Program-made: the position numbers and the translations under genes
Source of the DNA: Psychrobacter sp. FDAARGOS_221
GTDB taxonomy: Bacteria; Pseudomonadota; Gammaproteobacteria; Pseudomonadales; Moraxellaceae
Assembly: GCF_002313155.2 (NCBI RefSeq)
Contig: NZ_NWFK02000001.1
Span: 1,116,001-1,180,000, forward strand
Direction of reading: 5' to 3'
Length of the DNA stretch: 64,000 nucleotides
The notes under the pieces: model-generated
The model's input: the letters and a program-made list of their open reading frames with translations, nothing else
Databases searched by the model: none
What the model was told of the DNA's origin: nothing
In this document: one piece after another, positions 9,270 through 18,056 of the stretch
How the letters are laid out: the number at the start of each line of letters is the position of its first letter
Numbering within the stretch: the first letter of the stretch is position 1

Positions 9270-9959
9270 TTATTTAGGTAGTGCTGCTGATATTTGACTC
9301 AAAATATCACTGATTTCACTATTGGCTTCTTGTTCTTTATCCAAGCCGCCAGTTGGAGTCAACTGATTGACAACCTCAGGCAACAACTCAGCCAGACCTT
9401 GACGTACTTCGGTCTCATCAGCACCAGTTTGCTTACAAACATGTTCAATTTCTGTTTCATCAAACAGTTTATTAATTTGATTTGGATCTAAGTTCTGGTT
9501 TTCTTTGTCAGTGCTCATCCACGACTGTGCTTGATCAGCAAAGCCCATTTTCTGAACTTTAGATAACGCACCAGACAGACCACCATTACGTTGGATCCAA
9601 TTTAGTACGATAGGCATTAGAGTTGCCACAAGCATGGCCTTACCGCCACCGCCAGAGCGTGCTGCTGTATTATTGCCCAACACACTACCTAGGATGTCAC
9701 CTAGACCGCCAGTGCTGCCTCGGCTACCACCCATTTGGCTTTTGATAATTCCGCCCAATACATCGTCCATACCAAAGCCGCCGCTTTGAGTATTTTGAGT
9801 CTGACGACTTTGTCCGCCACCTAGGACGCTACCTAAAATGTCGCCTAAGCCACCAGTTGCTCGAGGTTCTATACGCTGATTCACTGGATTGCGCTTACCA
9901 TCTTCAGGGTCTAACGCTTGACGAGCAACTTGAGTGATTAAGTTTCCTAATAAACTCAT
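9270..9959 (-). CDS. YidB-like DUF937 protein
   Basis: The 229-residue protein resembles the YidB/DUF937 family, whose function is unknown. The C-terminal half carries the family-like region: a hydrophobic helix (LVATLMPIVLNWIQ) followed by GGLSGALSKVQKMGFADQAQSWM and a segment of the type ETEVRQGLAELLPEVVNQLTPTG. The N-terminal half is Gly/Gln-rich and holds an exact 12-residue repeat, GGLGDILGSVLG, at about residues 36-47 and 84-95, with a weaker copy between them. No signal peptide is seen. An AAAGGAA ribosome binding site precedes the ATG. The internal Gly-rich repeats are longer than in E. coli YidB. Confidence 0.8.
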   Translation of the reverse strand: MSLLGNLITQVARQALDPEDGKRNPVNQRIEPRATGGLGDILGSVLGGGQSRQTQNTQSGGFGMDDVLGGIIKSQMGGSRGSTGGLGDILGSVLGNNTAARSGGGGKAMLVATLMPIVLNWIQRNGGLSGALSKVQKMGFADQAQSWMSTDKENQNLDPNQINKLFDETEIEHVCKQTGADETEVRQGLAELLPEVVNQLTPTGGLDKEQEANSEISDILSQISAALPK

Positions 9960-10026
9960 AATAATTTCCTTTATTGTTTTAGTGTTTAATGAATGTTGGC
10001 CACCTACTAATTGACAACGTAGTTTG

Positions 10027-10488
10027 TTATTGGCTAAGTATTTTCAACTGACGCCAAATAGTGGCCGACACTTGGTCTTGCCATATTATAACTGTTTTTT
10101 TACGTATGCTAGGGTGAGTGGTTGCAAATGTAAATACAATACAGTGGTGTAGATTTTGCGATGCTCTTATTTTTGCTTGCCACAACACTGGTCTATCTGC
10201 ACCTAGATACAGCAGTTGCCAGTTACTGTTGGCCGCATTGATATCACATAAGGTCAAATGTAGCGGTTGATTTCGTAATCCTATCGTTGCCAATACATAT
10301 ATAAGCAGGCTTAGGACGATAATAACCATAATCCAAACCCAGTTTAGGGCGAAACCAAGCTCCCAACTAAGCTGCCACTGTCGACCTAACGTCAACAGCA
10401 CTCCGACCGTCACTAGCAAAAAAGCAAATCCGTAAAAGTGCTGCCATCGACTAAAAGCTTTAATCTCAGTGGCAAGTTGACGACTCAT
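10027..10488 (-). CDS. YgfX (CptA)-like membrane protein
   Basis: The 153-residue protein has two close transmembrane helices (about residues 20-36 and 48-70) and a cytoplasmic C-terminal domain ending in a segment of the type VIIWQDQVSATIWRQLKIL. This layout and ending resemble E. coli YgfX, the 135-residue partner encoded beside ygfY (sdhE); here too the gene lies directly downstream of sdhE, 170 bp away. YgfX has been described as a membrane protein affecting cell shape and as the toxin-like half of the CptAB pair. Sequence similarity is weak, so the call depends on synteny plus topology. Confidence 0.65.
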   Translation of the reverse strand: MSRQLATEIKAFSRWQHFYGFAFLLVTVGVLLTLGRQWQLSWELGFALNWVWIMVIIVLSLLIYVLATIGLRNQPLHLTLCDINAANSNWQLLYLGADRPVLWQAKIRASQNLHHCIVFTFATTHPSIRKKTVIIWQDQVSATIWRQLKILSQ

Positions 10489-10619
10489 TGAGCAGTATCT
10501 GCTGTCATATAATGACCTATGTTATTAATAATCATCAACGTTAAAGAGCTATGCATACATCCGTTAGTGTTATCTAACCGCTTGAAGAATCACCTTTAGC
10601 GTCTAACCTTTATAGCCAA

Positions 10620-10651
10620 CATCTTTTATAGTGGACATCTTTTATAGTGGA
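10620..10651. repeat. Perfect 16-bp tandem duplication
   Basis: The unit CATCTTTTATAGTGGA occurs twice in a row (10620-10635 and 10636-10651), immediately after the sdhE stop codon, between sdhE and the YgfX-like gene. Confidence 0.9.
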
Positions 10652-10657
10652 CACTTT

Positions 10658-10921
10658 TTAACCATGTTGTAATTGCTTTAACTTAGCAACCAGTTCTGCC
10701 ACTTTGGCATTGTCTGGTGTGTCTTGGTTCATAAAAAAGTTTAGTAAATCAGGGTCTTCATAAGTTAATAACTTGGCGAAAGTCTCTTGCTCATCCGCAT
10801 CGGCTAGTAAATAATTTTGCTTCACGTAGGGATCAATATAAAAGTCTAATTCTTTTAAACCTCTACGTGCCTGATAAATCACTCTTCTTTGCTCAATGGT
10901 TGGCTCAGGTTGTGTCGTCAC
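10658..10921 (-). CDS. sdhE: Succinate dehydrogenase flavinylation factor SdhE
   Basis: SdhE promotes covalent FAD attachment to SdhA and FrdA. The 87-residue frame has the family's RGxxE motif in ARRGLKELD, followed by the conserved run FAKLLTYEDPDLLNFFM. A longer upstream frame exists, but the best start is the GTG at 10921, which has an AGGAG ribosome binding site seven bases upstream and gives a protein of the family's usual length (E. coli 88 residues). It is upstream of a YgfX-like gene, as in E. coli. Confidence 0.92.
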   Translation of the reverse strand: MTTQPEPTIEQRRVIYQARRGLKELDFYIDPYVKQNYLLADADEQETFAKLLTYEDPDLLNFFMNQDTPDNAKVAELVAKLKQLQHG

Positions 10922-11020
10922 GCTGTATCTCCTATGACAATATTTTTTTAAAGCTTCAAATATTAACAAATATAATCGCAAGTCAGTTGCTATTCTATTA
11001 GCAGGTCTTACTAATCTACT

Positions 11021-11929
11021 CTATTTAAATTTTGATTGATTAAGCTGTTGCCACAAAGCAAGCCCTTGCATGGTTAACCCAACATTATGGGTGCGCACAA
11101 TACTCGCGCCTTGCTGATATGCAAATAAAGCTGCAGCCATGCCAACGCCATCTCTATCAATGGCCTTATGCCCTTCAAAGGCAGGGTGCTGAGTATTATC
11201 TAATACTTCACCTAAGAAACGCTTACGTGATATTCCAAATAGGATCGGCAACTTTAAATCATGTAATTGGCTTAAGTTATTTAGTAGCGTCTGATGATGA
11301 GTATAATCTTTTGCAAACCCAAATCCTGGATCAATAATCATATTATGACGCTTAACCCCAGCCTGCTCAGCCTTAGCGACAACTGACTCTAGTTCAGAGA
11401 TTACCTCAGCAATGACATCCTCATACTGAGCCTTGCTATTCATGGTAGTGGGTTCGCCACGCATGTGCATTAAAATAACCGGAATATCCAGTTTAGCAGC
11501 CATTTGTGGTGCATTATCACGTTTCAAAGCACGCACATCATTCCATATATCAGCACCCGCTTTCACTGCTTGTTCAATCACGGTTGGTGAGCTGGTATCA
11601 ATAGACAGCCATAACTGTTCACCAAACTGCTCTCTTATCGCTTCAACCACTGGGACAACTCTGGCACACTCTTCTGCTTCACTAACAGGAGTTGCGTTTG
11701 GACGGGTCGATTCACCACCTATATCAATAATGGTTGCACCCTCATCAATCATTTGCTGACAATGAGAAAGCGCTGCTTGCACATTATTAAACTTTCCACC
11801 ATCAGAAAACGAATCGGGTGTCACATTCAAAATACCCATGATATGTGGCTGTGATAAATCCAATTGCTTTTGAGTGCCACTTAGCATTGTTGTCATTATT
11901 CGATGATTCGGAAGGTCGTGTAATTGCAT
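11021..11929 (-). CDS. folP: Dihydropteroate synthase
   Basis: FolP condenses p-aminobenzoate with hydroxymethyl-dihydropterin pyrophosphate and is the target of sulfonamides. The 302-residue TIM-barrel protein shows both classical signatures, MGILNVTPDSFSDGG near residue 31 and IDIGGESTRP, as well as DPGFGFAK and the phosphate-site GISRKRFLG. It lies just downstream of ftsH in the same direction, the common gammaproteobacterial arrangement, but a terminator at 12151-12187 separates them. The p-aminobenzoate branch gene pabB lies elsewhere in this window. Confidence 0.96.
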   Translation of the reverse strand: MQLHDLPNHRIMTTMLSGTQKQLDLSQPHIMGILNVTPDSFSDGGKFNNVQAALSHCQQMIDEGATIIDIGGESTRPNATPVSEAEECARVVPVVEAIREQFGEQLWLSIDTSSPTVIEQAVKAGADIWNDVRALKRDNAPQMAAKLDIPVILMHMRGEPTTMNSKAQYEDVIAEVISELESVVAKAEQAGVKRHNMIIDPGFGFAKDYTHHQTLLNNLSQLHDLKLPILFGISRKRFLGEVLDNTQHPAFEGHKAIDRDGVGMAAALFAYQQGASIVRTHNVGLTMQGLALWQQLNQSKFK

Positions 11930-12150
11930 GATAATCGTCTTTATCTGGCTGTTTAAAACGGATTGTTAGAAATTAACTATCCGCTATTCTAACAGATATC
12001 CGCTATTAAGACGGCTTAAATATAGCCCATGCTTGTACGCTCATCGTAAATCTAAATCAATTGTTGCCGCTATCAGTCGCTATCAATCGGTTAGTTCTTT
12101 ATCAATTGGCTAGATGTTTATAGCTATCATTTTTAAAAAGCTATACGCAT

Positions 12151-12187
12151 AAAAAAGCCCCTTCAATAGCTGAAAGGGCTTTTTGTT
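12151..12187 (-). terminator. Intrinsic terminator downstream of ftsH
   Basis: A stem of about ten base pairs built on AAAAGCCCTTTC / GAAGGGGCTTTTTT on the minus strand, with a T-run after it, lies 25 bp past the ftsH stop. It should separate ftsH from folP transcription. Confidence 0.8.
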
Positions 12188-12210
12188 ATTCACTCAATAC
12201 ACAAGCGATA

Positions 12211-14106
12211 TTACATCGCTGGTAGTGGCGGTGGGGTTGGAGGACCTGAGGTGCCTGTACCCACTTCATCTTTAGGTGGCGTGACGTCTTTTTCGTCTTG
12301 ATAAACACGAGGCTCACGTGGCTCATTACCCGCTAAGATATCTTGCAACTGATCCCTATCAATGGTTTCCCACTTCATTAGCGCATCTACCATTGCATGC
12401 ATCTTATCTTTGTTGGCTTCGATAATCTCACGCGCAATATCATACTGCTCTTCTAAGATACGGCGAATCTCTTCGTCAACTTTTTGCTGAGTTGCTTCTG
12501 AGATAGTGCGAGCACCTGCGCCAAAGTAGCTTTGTGATTCTTCATCTTCATAAACCATCACACCAAGCGCATCAGACATACCATACTTAGTAACCATAGC
12601 ACGTGCCATTTTGGTAGCACGTTCAAAATCGTTTGAAGCACCTGTTGTTTTTTGATTCACAAACACTTCTTCTGCAATACGACCACCAAATAAAATAGCG
12701 ATATCGTTCAGCATTTTTGACTTATCAAGGCTGGTCTGGTCAAATTCTGGCAGCTGCCAGGTCACACCCAATGCCCAACCACGTGGCATAATCGTTACTT
12801 TGTGCACAGGGTCAGTGCCAGGTAGCATCTCTGCTACTAGTGCATGACCTGCTTCGTGATAAGCGGTTGCACGACGTTCTTCTTCACGCAGTACCATAGA
12901 CTTACGCTCAGGACCCATAAATAACTTGTCTTTGGCATCCTCAAAGTCATTCATATCAACACTTGTCTTATTACGACGTGCCGCAAATAATGCCGCTTCG
13001 TTAACCAAGTTAGCAATCTGAGCGCCACTAAAGCCAGGTGTACCACGCGCCAACGCATTGACGTCAACACCAACTGTTGCAGGTAGCTTACGTAAATGCA
13101 CCTTCAAGATCTCTTCACGACCTTTAATGTCTGGTAGACCAACATGCACCTGACGGTCAAAACGACCTGGACGCAACAAGGCCTTATCAAGTACATCAGC
13201 ACGGTTGGTTGCTGCAATAACAATAATACCGTCATTGCCTTCAAAACCGTCCATTTCAACAAGTAATTGGTTCAGCGTCTGTTCGCGCTCATCATTACCG
13301 CCGCCCATACCGGTACCACGGCTACGACCTACGGCATCAATCTCATCAATAAAGATGATACAAGGTGCATTTTTCTTCGCTTGTTCAAACATATCACGAA
13401 CACGTGACGCACCAACACCAACGAACATCTCAACGAAGTCAGAACCTGAAATCGAGAAGAAAGGTACTTTTGCTTCACCAGCAATCGCTTTCGCTAATAA
13501 GGTTTTACCAGTACCAGGAGGACCTACCATCAAAATACCGCGTGGAATAGTAGCACCAAGCTTGGTAAATTTATCTGGATCTTTTAGGAAGTCGACAACT
13601 TCGACCACTTCTTCTTTGGCTTCTTCAGCGCCGGCGACATCCTTGAAGTTCACTTTAATTTGATCTTCGCCAAGCATTTTAGCTTTTGATTTACCAAAGC
13701 TCATCGGTCCACCTGCTTTACCGCCTGCGCCACCTTGCATGTTACGCATGAAGAATAAGAAGATACCGATAATCAATAACACCGGGAAGCTTGCAATCAA
13801 TAGCTGCATCATAATGCTTTGGCGCTCAGGAGCTGCTGCCTGTACCTCAACGTTATGCTCACGCAATGTCGGCATAAGCTCATCATCAGCCACCGCAGGA
13901 AGAACCGTCTCAAATTCTGAGCCGTTCACTTTTTCGCCAGTGATTTGCTCACCGTCGATCTTGATGCTTTTTACCTGATTTTCAGTGACTTGAGTTACAA
14001 ACTCAGAGTAATTGAGCGTATCAGGCTCATTACCGCTGTCAAAGTTGCTAAATATCAGCACTAATACGCCGATAACAACTAGCCACAATAAGGTATTTTT
14101 TACCAT
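12211..14106 (-). CDS. ftsH: ATP-dependent zinc metalloprotease FtsH
   Basis: FtsH is the membrane-bound AAA+ protease that degrades misassembled membrane proteins and regulatory substrates such as LpxC. Taking the ATG at 14106 as start ([11 protein letters not shown], like E. coli MAKNLILWLVI) gives 631 residues; an in-frame GTG nine bases upstream is an alternative. Two transmembrane helices lie at about 5-21 and 101-120 around a periplasmic domain. Walker A is GPPGTGKT near 195-202, Walker B IIFIDE near 250-255, and the zinc motif HEAGH near 417-421. The C-terminus is Pro-rich. rlmE lies upstream, as in E. coli, but with a 590-bp gap. Confidence 0.97.
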   Translation of the reverse strand: MVKNTLLWLVVIGVLVLIFSNFDSGNEPDTLNYSEFVTQVTENQVKSIKIDGEQITGEKVNGSEFETVLPAVADDELMPTLREHNVEVQAAAPERQSIMMQLLIASFPVLLIIGIFLFFMRNMQGGAGGKAGGPMSFGKSKAKMLGEDQIKVNFKDVAGAEEAKEEVVEVVDFLKDPDKFTKLGATIPRGILMVGPPGTGKTLLAKAIAGEAKVPFFSISGSDFVEMFVGVGASRVRDMFEQAKKNAPCIIFIDEIDAVGRSRGTGMGGGNDEREQTLNQLLVEMDGFEGNDGIIVIAATNRADVLDKALLRPGRFDRQVHVGLPDIKGREEILKVHLRKLPATVGVDVNALARGTPGFSGAQIANLVNEAALFAARRNKTSVDMNDFEDAKDKLFMGPERKSMVLREEERRATAYHEAGHALVAEMLPGTDPVHKVTIMPRGWALGVTWQLPEFDQTSLDKSKMLNDIAILFGGRIAEEVFVNQKTTGASNDFERATKMARAMVTKYGMSDALGVMVYEDEESQSYFGAGARTISEATQQKVDEEIRRILEEQYDIAREIIEANKDKMHAMVDALMKWETIDRDQLQDILAGNEPREPRVYQDEKDVTPPKDEVGTGTSGPPTPPPLPAM

Positions 14107-14204
14107 GTCGCTCACAAGCTATACCATCCCTTACTTGTTGATGTGTTCAAATTTATAGTCGATCTTTTCAAAATTCTGCTCAATTTATATCTGTTTAACT
14201 TATG

Positions 14205-14213
14205 ATTATAGCA
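14205..14213 (-). promoter_or_regulatory. Candidate extended -10 promoter of ftsH
   Basis: The minus strand reads GTGCTATAATCATAAG, with a perfect TATAAT and an upstream TG, about 100 bp before the ftsH start. The -35 region is poor. Assignment is inference from sequence and position. Confidence 0.5.
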
Positions 14214-14434
14214 CGAGGCAGAGAAACAAAAATGGCTCGTCACCTTGTTAATACACCCTGTTATTATTCTGACATTTAAGCATCACCTTCGCTTTAGTGA
14301 GCACCCGATACTCTGCTTTTCACAAGGACACCATCGCGCACTCACGGTATATCAGCGATATGCTAAGCTGCCAATTTCTTATTGTCGGTGTATTAAAGAC
14401 AACAAGTCATACTTATACTAACCTTTATTAGGTC

Positions 14435-14474
14435 ATCTTTGTTATTTATCAAGCTTATTTGTTATATATCAAGC
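14435..14474. repeat. 20-bp tandem duplication
   Basis: Two adjacent 20-bp units (14435-14454 and 14455-14474) share TTTGTTA and ATCAAGC blocks and differ at a few positions. They lie between rlmE and ftsH. Confidence 0.7.
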
Positions 14475-14696
14475 CTAAAAACCACTATTATGTCTTAAAT
14501 CAGCCAAACTAGACTTTCAAAGTCAGTCAAACAACATAAATAACTATCAAATAAGAGCTATTAAGACTAAGTAGCATATATAAGCCCAAGCTATCTAAAG
14601 CTAACTTGTTTCTATAAGCTTCAATAACTAAACGCTTAGATCAGCTGTTAATCCTAATGCTAAGCTCTAGTCTTAGATATTATGAAGGTTTAATAG

Positions 14697-15329
14697 CTAC
14701 TTAGTCGCTATCCAGAACACTTCTTTTGAACGTGGGCGTGAAGCAGACGGCTTAATAGTGCGTACCTTAGAAAATTGCGCCTGCATATCTTTACGCAATG
14801 CCTGTTCGCCTTCACCCTGGAAGACCTTCATTACTAAGCTGCCGCCTTTAGGAAGCACTTTCATAGCAAAATCAACAGCCAGCTCACATAAATACATCAT
14901 ACGTGGCTGGTCAACCACAGAGTGACCTGAAGTATTGGGTGCCATATCAGACAACACCACATCAACCTGGCGATCACCGACTTCATTCATCAACTGATCG
15001 AATACTTCTTGCTCTCTAAAATCGCCTTGAATAAAAGTGACGTTCTCCAACGTATCCATAGGAAGGATATCTGATGCTATCAAAATACCGTCATCACCGA
15101 CCAATTTGCCAGCCACTTGTGACCAACTACCTGGGGCACTACCAAGATCAACAACGGTCATACCTTTTTTAATCAGGCCCATCTTTTCATTAATCTCAAG
15201 CAGCTTATAGGCGGCTCGGGCACGGTAGCCATCTTTTTGAGCCATTTGCACATAGTGATCGTCTATATGCTCTTTCATCCAAGCTTTACTACTTTTTGAT
15301 AAGGTCTTTTTGGTAATACGTGTTGCCAC
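14697..15329 (-). CDS. rlmE: 23S rRNA (uridine2552-2'-O)-methyltransferase
   Basis: RlmE (FtsJ/RrmJ) methylates U2552 in the A loop of 23S rRNA late in 50S assembly. The 210-residue protein has the SAM motif VDLGSAPGSWSQ near 60-71 and the K-D-K-E catalytic residues at about Lys42, Asp128, Lys168 and Glu203, each offset by four from E. coli. Initiation is at GTG 15329, preceded by a GAGAGGGAA ribosome binding site. The order yhbY (divergent), rlmE, ftsH, folP matches E. coli. Confidence 0.97.
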   Translation of the reverse strand: MATRITKKTLSKSSKAWMKEHIDDHYVQMAQKDGYRARAAYKLLEINEKMGLIKKGMTVVDLGSAPGSWSQVAGKLVGDDGILIASDILPMDTLENVTFIQGDFREQEVFDQLMNEVGDRQVDVVLSDMAPNTSGHSVVDQPRMMYLCELAVDFAMKVLPKGGSLVMKVFQGEGEQALRKDMQAQFSKVRTIKPSASRPRSKEVFWIATK

Positions 15330-15620
15330 TTATTCCCTCTCTACAATTTGTTTATTAAAAATAAAATGAGTAACGTTAATGAGTGCTATTGATAATCAGA
15401 TCGCTTTAGCAATAACTAAAACAGCAACTAAAATAGGTTAATCACCAATTCTAGCATTATTTATACCTTCACAAGACAAATAGTATGCATCAAGCTAAAA
15501 CTTTCTTTATAATGGTCGGCTTGGGTAAGCATTTATAACTTATCCATAATTAAGTTTTATTTCTACGGCTGGTAAAGTTAGGCCTAATAATCAATACTGA
15601 AACGACTAAACTGAGATATT

Positions 15621-15956
15621 ATGAGTACAGCACAAAACAAACGTTCGACCTTAGATAGCACTGAATTACGCCGCCTAAAAGGCATCGGCCATGAGTTAAA
15701 GCCGGTGGTAACTATTGGTGGTAAAGGCTTAAGTGAGTCTGTGGTTGAAGAACTAGATCGTGCATTAAACGATCACGAACTAATCAAAATCAAAATGCCG
15801 CCAGGCAGCAAAGAAGAGCGTGAAGCCTTTAGTGATGAGTTAGCGGCCAAAACTGGTGCCCAGCTTATCCATAGCATTGGCCGTATGGCTTTATTATTAC
15901 GCCGTAACCCAAACGCTAACCCTAGACTATCTAATCTAGTTCGCTTTAGCGATTAA
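15621..15956 (+). CDS. yhbY: YhbY-type CRM-domain RNA-binding protein
   Basis: This 111-residue protein consists almost entirely of one CRM (CRS1-YhbY) domain, which binds RNA and is associated with pre-50S particles in E. coli. The conserved GxxG loop is seen in the IGGKGLSESV segment, preceded by LRRLKGIGHELKPVV. It is divergent from rlmE, the same neighbour as in E. coli, which supports a role in large-subunit assembly. A terminator follows directly. Confidence 0.94.
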   Translation: MSTAQNKRSTLDSTELRRLKGIGHELKPVVTIGGKGLSESVVEELDRALNDHELIKIKMPPGSKEEREAFSDELAAKTGAQLIHSIGRMALLLRRNPNANPRLSNLVRFSD

Positions 15957-15996
15957 TATTTTGATTTTACTTTTTTAAAATCAGATTAATTAAATA

Positions 15997-16031
15997 AAAA
16001 CAGGTCACTCAATTTGAGTGGCCTGTTTTTA
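15997..16031 (+). terminator. Intrinsic terminator of yhbY
   Basis: The stem ACAGGTCACTCAA / TTGAGTGGCCTGT has almost no loop beyond a few bases and is followed by a T-run on the plus strand. Confidence 0.85.
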
Positions 16032-16091
16032 TTTGCCACAACTTATATCTATACCCAACTCTATCCACATCTCAAGGGCACTTCTTATACA

Positions 16092-16127
16092 ACAAAAAAA
16101 CCCAGCCATATAGCTGAGTTTTTTATT
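16092..16127 (-). terminator. Intrinsic terminator of the CHAP-domain gene
   Basis: The minus strand shows an AAACTCAGCTATATGGCTGGGTTT hairpin (stem AACTCAGC / GCTGGGTT with a G-T pair) followed by a T-run, 65 bp past the stop codon at 16192. Confidence 0.75.
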
Positions 16128-16191
16128 CTATATATACAGTCACTTATTATTAATAACCGTTTTATAGTAATTAGATAAGCCCTATGAGCGC

Positions 16192-16941
16192 TTATTCCAT
16201 CGCTAGGTAAATACCTTCGTTCGATGCATCGTTTAAGTAACGCGCGTCACGCCATGTAGTATATGAATACTCTTGGCTATATGGGTTTTTTCTAGCCTGG
16301 CGGAAATCTGATACCCACTGAGAACCATCATAAATTTGGATATGGCCGTGTGGATGCTTTGACGAACGGTTATAAACAACCACGTCACCAATTTGTGGCG
16401 GTGTGTTATTGCTGATTTTAACGAATCCAGCTTGTGCTAAAGTACCACGAGTTGCATATTGATAGGCTGAAGGGTTTGGCGTGAAGCTATAACCTGCAGA
16501 CTGTAATGCTTTACGAACATAACGTGCACATAAGCCAATAGTTCTAGAGTGTGCCGCTCTTGCTGCACGTGCTGCTGCTACCGCTGGAGGTGCAGAGCTG
16601 TCTAATACGGTTGAACCGAAGCCTGGTGTATTAGCCGTAGTTGCAAAAGAAGTCGCAGTGAATTTGCTCTCTTGCTGCTGTGCTAATGCACCTAACGAAT
16701 CTAATGACTGCTGCTTTTGCTGAATCAAGCTTTCAATACTTTGAACGCTTTGTTGAGCACTATCAGAACGGATGTTGGAAAAGCTATTAACAACAGTTAA
16801 TCTTTTGGCAGGGGTACTACCAGTATTACTAGCTGAAGCTAATGAGGTGCCCGCAACTGGCTGGTAAGTATGCTGCACTGATGCATTTACTTGTGTGGCA
16901 CTCAGCCCCATTAACGACAAAATAATAAGTGACTTTTTCAT
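16192..16941 (-). CDS. Exported CHAP-domain protein, putative peptidoglycan amidase or endopeptidase
   Basis: The 249-residue protein has a signal peptide (about residues 1-20, cleaved after VNA), a Gln/Ser-rich low-complexity linker up to about residue 130, and a C-terminal CHAP-like cysteine hydrolase domain. The catalytic Cys is probably residue 138 in LCARYVRKAL, and the His is 198 or 200 in HPHGHIQIYDG. The domain keeps the family's GDVVVY strand before the His. Such domains cleave peptide bonds or the amide bond of peptidoglycan. A GGGAGC ribosome binding site lies five bases before the ATG. It is monocistronic. Domain call is confident; substrate is inferred. Confidence 0.8.
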   Translation of the reverse strand: MKKSLIILSLMGLSATQVNASVQHTYQPVAGTSLASASNTGSTPAKRLTVVNSFSNIRSDSAQQSVQSIESLIQQKQQSLDSLGALAQQQESKFTATSFATTANTPGFGSTVLDSSAPPAVAAARAARAAHSRTIGLCARYVRKALQSAGYSFTPNPSAYQYATRGTLAQAGFVKISNNTPPQIGDVVVYNRSSKHPHGHIQIYDGSQWVSDFRQARKNPYSQEYSYTTWRDARYLNDASNEGIYLAME

Positions 16942-17222
16942 AACGCTCCCAAAATTAATCTTTGCAATATACTATCCAACGTACCTGTCAAATAGCCTTC
17001 TATACTTTCATTTGTTTAACTGTATTTGATTTAATGTGTGATTCAAAACCAACACCGTAAATCAAATGAGATATCAAAACATAAGGTGTCTTGTTATGAC
17101 GGTTATAATCTTATAACCACAAAAACAACTATTATGCTATCTATATCGTTCGTGATACCTTAATCTTTAATACAACACTTAATAAGCGACTGATTTATAA
17201 CTAACTTAGTTTGAGGCTTGCT

Positions 17223-17762
17223 ATGCAAAACCGATCAAAACCTAATCACTTAGCAAAACTTATTGATCATCAAAAGTCTGCGGCGTCTTCCTTGCCTAAG
17301 TCTGTAAAAGATAAGTTCACTGAGCTGAATCAATTAACGCATGAGATAAAAGCGTTATTAAATACTGGCTTACCAGAAGAGATCTTAAATACGCTTTGGG
17401 TTGTTAAGTATGATGATGGTAATTTAGTGCTTTCTGTGCAGTCTCAAACTGCGGCAAACCATCTTCGATACCAAGCTAACAACCTAATTCATATACTAAA
17501 AGAACAATCTCTTACATTCAGCATACTAAACAATATAGATGTAATTGTTACCTATCCTGCTTCGATCGCTCATCTAAATGAAAGTCAGGATTACTCGAAA
17601 CCATCTTTAAATAAATCGAACTTAACTAATTATTCTGATGCAAGCCATAATGAACATGGCCTCACCGAATCAACGAAACGAACTATAACACACACTTTGG
17701 AGCATGTCATTAAAGACGACAAGTTAAAAAGAGCTTTAAAACGCCTCCTAAAACCTAACTAA
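17223..17762 (+). CDS. dciA: DciA-type DUF721 protein, likely replicative helicase loader
   Basis: DciA is the ancestral DnaB loader or operator in bacteria without DnaC. The central region shows the DUF721 fold pattern, with LWVVKYDDGNLVLSVQSQTAANHLR near residues 59-83 and LKEQSLTFSILNNIDVIV after it. The chosen ATG at 17223 has a GAGG ribosome binding site seven bases upstream; an upstream in-frame TTG would add four residues. The protein (179 residues) has a polar C-terminal tail. It is convergent with lpxC; in Pseudomonas a DUF721 gene also neighbours lpxC, which supports the call. Confidence 0.8.
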   Translation: MQNRSKPNHLAKLIDHQKSAASSLPKSVKDKFTELNQLTHEIKALLNTGLPEEILNTLWVVKYDDGNLVLSVQSQTAANHLRYQANNLIHILKEQSLTFSILNNIDVIVTYPASIAHLNESQDYSKPSLNKSNLTNYSDASHNEHGLTESTKRTITHTLEHVIKDDKLKRALKRLLKPN

Positions 17763-17946
17763 AACCCTTCTAATTTGTTTTATTATGTAACTAACAGTAG
17801 TGCAACTGCTGAAAAAGGTTGGTTTTTTAAAAGTAATTTAAGTGCTCGGTTAGTTGTAATCAGTATCCTCTACCCAAGTAGACATGGCTAAAACCGCTCT
17901 AAGTATGGATTCTGTTAGCATTATGTACATATTCACATTTTTTTCA

Positions 17947-17980
17947 CATAAAAAAGCGAAACCTAAGTTTCGCTTTTTAC
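17947..17980. terminator. Bidirectional terminator between dciA and lpxC
   Basis: The hairpin AAAAAGCGAAAC / GTTTCGCTTTTT has an A-run before and a T-run after it, so it can end both convergent transcripts. Confidence 0.85.
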
Positions 17981-18056
17981 ATCTTTCCACAATGTTTCTT
18001 AAAATCGCTAAAAACTAAGCATAAATTTGAAAATAATGTCAGATTTCACTTGAAAT

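Larger units (their letters stand above)
14107..14696. other. Long intergenic region upstream of ftsH
   Basis: This 590-bp AT-rich spacer separates rlmE from ftsH, which are tightly linked in many relatives. It holds a candidate extended -10 promoter for ftsH at 14205-14213 and a 20-bp tandem duplication at 14435-14474. No heat-shock sigma-type promoter, small ORF or RNA gene was recognised. Confidence 0.45.

Noticed and set aside
10921..10981. N-terminal extension of SdhE by 20 residues
   Set aside because: It begins with a TTG, is hydrophobic and unlike the family; the GTG at 10921 has an AGGAG at the right distance and gives the family length.
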